DNA of 10,777 nucleotides from an uncultured Mycoplasmatota bacterium. GTDB taxonomy: Bacteria > Bacillota_I > Bacilli_A > RF39 > UBA660. The stretch is taken from positions 1-10,777 of the forward strand of contig UQOS01000038.1 in NCBI GenBank assembly GCA_900542735.1, in the 5' to 3' direction. Made by a program: the position numbers and the translations under genes. Position 1 is the stretch's first letter. Every line of letters starts with the position of its first letter. The notes under the pieces were generated by a model. That model was not told where the DNA came from. It made no database searches and was given only the letters and a program-made list of their open reading frames with translations. Below are positions 8,186 through 10,777 of this stretch, one piece after another.

Positions 8186-8218
8186 TTATCTAGACTGTAC
8201 TAAGTGCAGTCTAGATAA
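8186..8218. repeat. Perfect 12-bp palindrome between the surface-protein and glycosyltransferase genes
   Basis: TTATCTAGACTG (8186-8197) and CAGTCTAGATAA (8207-8218) are exact reverse complements around a 9-base centre, and partial pairing continues inward. It starts 15 bases after the stop codon of the secreted-protein gene. On the minus strand it is followed by an A-rich stretch (ACAAAAAG), not a U-tract, so it is not a canonical intrinsic terminator. It could be a transcript 3'-end hairpin, a regulator site or a recombination-related site. This 95-base gap shows no convincing promoter for the downstream operon, so read-through is possible. Confidence 0.75.
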
Positions 8219-8221
8219 CTA
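8210..8221 (+). repeat. 12-bp direct repeat copy (TCTAGATAACTA), partner at 3797-3808
   Basis: Second copy of the repeat bracketing the GT2-DUF2142-DUF6020 block. It overlaps the right arm of the palindrome at 8186-8218, which means part of the match may reflect the palindrome itself. Confidence 0.3.
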
Positions 8222-8233
8222 TCACTCAACCTT

Positions 8234-9157
8234 CTAATTTAATACAAATGGATCTTCACTTGTTCCTGTGGCAGGAGCATATGTGATTCCTGATTTTAAG
8301 ATTACGATTGGGCGAAGAGCATGGCTGCTGGATGCCGTGACAACTTTGCCATTGTAACAGTAATACAGGTTGTTGAAATAGCTGAGGCTGCCGTCCGTAT
8401 CAATACGACGACCGTAAAAGTCCCAGCTATTGGAAGAGTAATAATCGTAATAGCGTGATGCTAGCCAATATGTATTTTTTTCTGTTGTTCCTGCTTTAAA
8501 AGTAGCTAGAGTTCCTATAGAACTTTTTACTAACTCACAATCTTTTTCATATAGAGTATCACTTAAATTATCTGTAATACTATCAATCAAACTATCTACT
8601 ATGGAATCTAATGAACTTGAAATATACTCTGTTTGTCCATTATAGCCAACATATCTTGAACCTTTTGTATACTTACTATTTTCATATTTACTAGCTAATG
8701 TATTTAAATAGCCTACTAAATTTTGATATCCTACTTTTCCTCTAAAATATACTGAGGTACTGGAAGTATATTCTGATATCATTTCTATTGTTCCATCACT
8801 ATTTACTTTTAATACTCGCCATAAATTTAATTCACTTGGATTAATTGTTTGGGTACTAGTATAGCCTGTCTTTGAAGTATCAGTAGTATAGCTTGTCAAA
8901 GTTGGTGTCATCTTTACATAATCACCTACTTTTGGTGTTAATTTAATTTCTTTACATAAATACCCATCTGGACAATTATTGGTATTAGCATATATTTCAT
9001 CTATTGCTCCCTGTACATTAGTAGATGACAGCTTACTACTAGTATTATCATAAGTTACTTGACTACCATTAATAGTACTGCTTGCATATACACTAACTAT
9101 TGTTAATATAATCATGGTAATTATGGTTACTAAAATATACTTAAAACTTTTTTTCAT
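8234..9157 (-). CDS. Secreted protein with C-terminal hypervariable C-type-lectin/DUF6273-like domain (paralogue 1)
   Basis: 307 residues from ATG at 9155-9157; AGGAAGGTG lies 6 bases upstream, and the in-frame GTG at 9166 is part of that Shine-Dalgarno. Layout: signal peptide (about 1-25, likely cut after VYA), a YDNT...NVQGAID module (36-53), a CX5C pair (C62, C68), a conserved block (78-179, containing NLWRVLKVNSDGTIEMIS), a divergent linker (180-229), then YWLASR (230-235), a variable cassette, ALRPIVILKS and EDPFVLN. The WRVL and YWLASR...LRP signatures suggest a DUF6273 / formylglycine-enzyme-like C-type lectin fold, the fold used by many retroelement-diversified binding proteins. It has no sortase motif or C-terminal anchor, so how it stays on the surface is unclear. 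It is the second of two tandem paralogues, 13 bases apart. Ligand unknown; a binding role is inferred. Confidence 0.85.
   Translation of the reverse strand: MKKSFKYILVTIITMIILTIVSVYASSTINGSQVTYDNTSSKLSSTNVQGAIDEIYANTNNCPDGYLCKEIKLTPKVGDYVKMTPTLTSYTTDTSKTGYTSTQTINPSELNLWRVLKVNSDGTIEMISEYTSSTSVYFRGKVGYQNLVGYLNTLASKYENSKYTKGSRYVGYNGQTEYISSSLDSIVDSLIDSITDNLSDTLYEKDCELVKSSIGTLATFKAGTTEKNTYWLASRYYDYYSSNSWDFYGRRIDTDGSLSYFNNLYYCYNGKVVTASSSHALRPIVILKSGITYAPATGTSEDPFVLN
8301..8472 (-). other. Hypervariable cassette with conserved borders in paralogue 1
   Basis: The region between YWLASR and LRPIV. The borders ATTACGATTGGGCGAAGAGC (8301-8320) and CGTGATGCTAGCCAATATG (8454-8472) are identical to those in paralogue 2, while the 133 bases between differ heavily. 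By hand count, G+C is about 47% over 8311-8460 against 28% over the next 150 bases. Scaffold codons (Ser-Ser, Trp, Phe, Gly-Arg, Ile, Gly, Leu, Tyr) match those of the partner cassette. This resembles the variable region of a diversity-generating retroelement target, with the 3' border acting like an IMH-type anchor. No template or reverse transcriptase lies in the window. Confidence 0.6.
8621..8926 (-). repeat. 102-codon conserved block shared with 9579-9884
   Basis: Encodes the GDYVKM...QTEYI segment. It matches the same segment of the upstream paralogue at 98 of 102 residues, with only four substitutions (T/D, E/K, R/K, T/V). The flanking linkers are far more divergent. It is a direct repeat about 960 bases from its partner and a natural substrate for recombination or gene conversion. 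Confidence 0.9.
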
Positions 9158-9170
9158 TTGTTTCACCTTC

Positions 9171-10121
9171 CTAATTTAATACAAATGGATCTTCACTTGT
9201 TCCGAGTACTGGAGTATATGTGATTCCTGATTTTAGAATTACGATTGGGCGAAGAGCGAAGTTGCTGGAGCTCGTGTTGAGACCGCCACTGTAATAGAAA
9301 TACAGGTAGTCGTTGTTAAGAATGCCGTAAGGGTTAATGAAACGACCGTCAAAGAGCCAGCGAGTGGAAGAGTTATAATAGTAATCACGTGATGCTAGCC
9401 AATATGCAGTTTTTGTTGATGTTCCTACTTTATTAGCTACTATAGCACCTAACACCGTCTGCATTAAATTATAATCATCTTGGTATAAAGTATCTCCTCC
9501 TCCAAGATTTTCTACTGTACTACTTCCTGTTGATGAGGTCCATGGTGCTGTCGTACTATCTATTTTTGATGTGTTGGTTATATATTCAGTTTGACCATTA
9601 TAACCAACATATCTTGATCCTTTCGTATATTTACTATTTTCATATTTACTTGCTAATACATTTAAATATCCTACTAGGTTTTGATATCCTACTTTTCCTT
9701 TAAAATATACTGAGGTACTGGAAGTATATTCTGATATCATTTCTATCGTTCCATCACTATTTACTTTTAATACTCGCCACAAATTTAATTTACTTGGATT
9801 AATAGTTTGAGTACTATCATATCCAGTTTTTGAAGTATCGGTAGTATAGCTTGTCAAAGTTGGTGTCATCTTTACATAATCTCCTGCTTCTGGTGTTGAT
9901 TTTAATTTATAACATTTATATTTAGATGGGCAATAAGATTTACTCTTCGTAGCTAATTCATCAATCGCTCCTTGAACATTAGTGGATTTTAAAGTGCTAT
10001 TAGAAGTACTATAAGTAAAGTTTTTACTATATAGTACTTCTGCTGCACTTACTACTATTCCTGATAAAAGAAAACCTATTGCGATTGCTAATATTACTTT
10101 TTTTATATCAAACTTTTTCAT
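9171..10121 (-). CDS. Secreted protein with C-terminal hypervariable C-type-lectin/DUF6273-like domain (paralogue 2)
   Basis: 316 residues, ATG at 10119-10121 with AGGTGGTG upstream, 11 bases after the stop of the adhesin-like gene. Layout parallels paralogue 1: Lys-rich signal peptide (about 1-26, likely cut after VSA), NVQGAID module (48-54), CX5C pair (C64, C70), conserved block (80-181), divergent Ser/Thr/Gly-rich linker (182-239), YWLASR (240-245), variable cassette (about 246-288), ALRPIVILKS and EDPFVLN. Against paralogue 1 the conserved block is 98/102 identical and the last 27 residues 24/27, while the cassette keeps only about 20 of 46 positions and is one codon shorter. No cell-wall anchor is visible. 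It is likely cotranscribed with its neighbours from a promoter outside the window. The fold call is based on motifs; the binding target is unknown. Confidence 0.85.
   Translation of the reverse strand: MKKFDIKKVILAIAIGFLLSGIVVSAAEVLYSKNFTYSTSNSTLKSTNVQGAIDELATKSKSYCPSKYKCYKLKSTPEAGDYVKMTPTLTSYTTDTSKTGYDSTQTINPSKLNLWRVLKVNSDGTIEMISEYTSSTSVYFKGKVGYQNLVGYLNVLASKYENSKYTKGSRYVGYNGQTEYITNTSKIDSTTAPWTSSTGSSTVENLGGGDTLYQDDYNLMQTVLGAIVANKVGTSTKTAYWLASRDYYYNSSTRWLFDGRFINPYGILNNDYLYFYYSGGLNTSSSNFALRPIVILKSGITYTPVLGTSEDPFVLN
9238..9406 (-). other. Hypervariable cassette with conserved borders in paralogue 2
   Basis: Counterpart of the cassette at 8301-8472, with identical borders at 9238-9257 and 9388-9406 and 130 variable bases between. 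By hand count, G+C is about 47% over 9241-9400 against about 37% over the following 160 bases. Of 21 aligned differing codons, 13 keep the same pyrimidine third base and change at positions 1 or 2 (for example TAC/GAC, AAC/GTC, AAT/AGT), as expected if AAY codons in a template had been randomised. Eight codons break that rule. Confidence 0.6.
9579..9884 (-). repeat. 102-codon conserved block shared with 8621-8926
   Basis: Partner of the conserved block in paralogue 1. It carries Asp, Lys, Lys and Val at the four differing positions. Its boundaries are sharp at the protein level: identity collapses in the linker that follows QTEYI and is partial before GDYVKM. Confidence 0.9.
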
Positions 10122-10132
10122 TCTTTCACCAC

Positions 10133-10777
10133 CTAATTACTTAATATCTTATCAAGTGCATCTATTGCACATTGAACATTATCGCAGTTAATACCCGTTT
10201 TAGTATTATCATAATATATTGAAGATGCTTCTTTTGTATACTTAACTACCTGTTGACTACTCCATGCACTCTTGAAACCGTTATTAGATACGGTTCTGTA
10301 CCAGATATAGGTTGTACCTTCATCTGATATTGTTAAATTGCCACTGGTTGTTCCTGTTGCTGTTGTTGAGTCAGTTGGTGCCGTACTTGATGTTGATTTA
10401 TAGTATTCATACTCTTTTACTCCACTGATTGCTGTTCCTGCACTTGACACTTTTATAGTAGGCGCAGTTGACACCCAGTTGTCACTTCCACCTGTCAAAC
10501 TAGGTGCTGTTGGCCGTTTATTATTAACTGTAATTTTGTAAGTTTTCACTGCCCCACTCTGACTTGTTACAATTATGTTTAATGCATTACTTCCCCAACT
10601 TAACGTCTTGCTTCCTGTTCCTGTTACAGTTGCTAAACTGGTTGCAGTTTTTGCATTAACAGTTACACTACTTGCTTCGGTTGTTGCTGTATAAGATGTT
10701 GTTCCAGCAGCAAAACTTGGTGAAATACTATATCCGCTAATAGATAAACTACTTAAATTATTATTTGTGTTTTTATT
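10133..10777 (-). CDS. Multidomain secreted adhesin-like protein, 3' part (5' end beyond the window)
   Basis: 214 codons are visible and the frame is open to the right edge, so the gene is longer. A GTG at 10547-10549 that could look like a start lies inside a domain and is not one. Visible residues about 8-86 (LSSLSISGYSISPSF ... KTYKITV) match the cadherin-like beta-sandwich family (PF12733 pattern, with the GTTSYT and KTYKITV hallmarks). Residues about 88-180 form a second Ig/Fn3-like bacterial domain, rich in Ser/Thr, with GVKEYEYY and TYIWYRTVSNNG. The C-terminus carries YYDNT and NVQCAID (200-206), the same module found near the N-termini of the two downstream proteins, then stops at TAG. 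The DUF6273-like domain that follows this module in the neighbours is absent. It is probably part of a large extracellular binding protein. No anchor is seen. Confidence 0.8.
   Translation of the reverse strand, partial: NKNTNNNLSSLSISGYSISPSFAAGTTSYTATTEASSVTVNAKTATSLATVTGTGSKTLSWGSNALNIIVTSQSGAVKTYKITVNNKRPTAPSLTGGSDNWVSTAPTIKVSSAGTAISGVKEYEYYKSTSSTAPTDSTTATGTTSGNLTISDEGTTYIWYRTVSNNGFKSAWSSQQVVKYTKEASSIYYDNTKTGINCDNVQCAIDALDKILSN

Noticed and set aside
8234..10121. A DGR template repeat or reverse transcriptase inside the window
   Set aside because: The cassette borders occur only twice, both within the coding genes, and no reverse-transcriptase-like coding region is present. The diversification machinery, if any, is elsewhere.
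10547..10549. GTG as a start codon for the adhesin-like gene
   Set aside because: The same frame stays open to the window edge, and the upstream residues complete a cadherin-like domain whose last strand (KTYKITV) begins right at this codon.

Overview
The window looks like a chromosomal segment from a very AT-rich, low-GC Gram-positive bacterium. Genes are preceded by strong Shine-Dalgarno sequences (AGGAGGT, GGAG, AAGG), all three stop codons are used, and TGG is used for Trp, so the standard code applies rather than the Mycoplasma code. Gene content (a PMCA-type Ca2+ ATPase, DUF6020 and DUF2142 membrane enzymes, secreted 'YWLASR...LRPIV' proteins) fits uncultured gut Bacilli/Mollicutes-related lineages. 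That taxonomic placement is inference.

Layout: everything except the first 80 bases is on the minus strand. Bases 1-80 hold the 3' end of a plus-strand gene, probably an Rpn/PD-(D/E)XK nuclease-type protein. A bidirectional hairpin terminator (94-120) separates it from a membrane-anchored protein of unknown function (123-932, with its own TATAAT box). Next comes a P-type calcium ATPase (989-3610) with a 300-base AT-rich leader/intergenic region (3611-3910). Then a tight three-gene operon, read from high to low coordinates: a GT2 polyprenyl-phosphate sugar synthase (7437-8138), a DUF2142 membrane protein (5519-7444) and a DUF6020 membrane protein (3911-5509). Upstream of it lies a second cluster of secreted proteins: a partial multidomain adhesin-like protein (10133-10777, cut by the window edge) and two tandem paralogues (9171-10121 and 8234-9157).

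How they may work together: the GT2 enzyme probably charges a lipid-phosphate sugar, which the two multi-membrane proteins could use as GT-C type glycosyltransferases on the outer face of the membrane. The secreted cluster next door supplies possible substrates (Ser/Thr/Asn-rich). The functional link is inference.

The most notable feature is in the two tandem secreted paralogues. They share a 102-residue block with only four differences and nearly identical C-termini. Between these lies a cassette of about 45 codons with a sharply raised G+C content. Within it, Trp/Phe/Gly/Ser/Leu scaffold codons are preserved while interspersed codons differ mostly at positions 1 and 2 and often keep a pyrimidine third base. 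This is the pattern expected of a C-type-lectin-like variable region diversified by a diversity-generating retroelement or a related cassette mechanism. No reverse transcriptase or template repeat is visible here, and some third-base changes and an indel mean the two cassettes cannot both come from one template by adenine mutagenesis alone.
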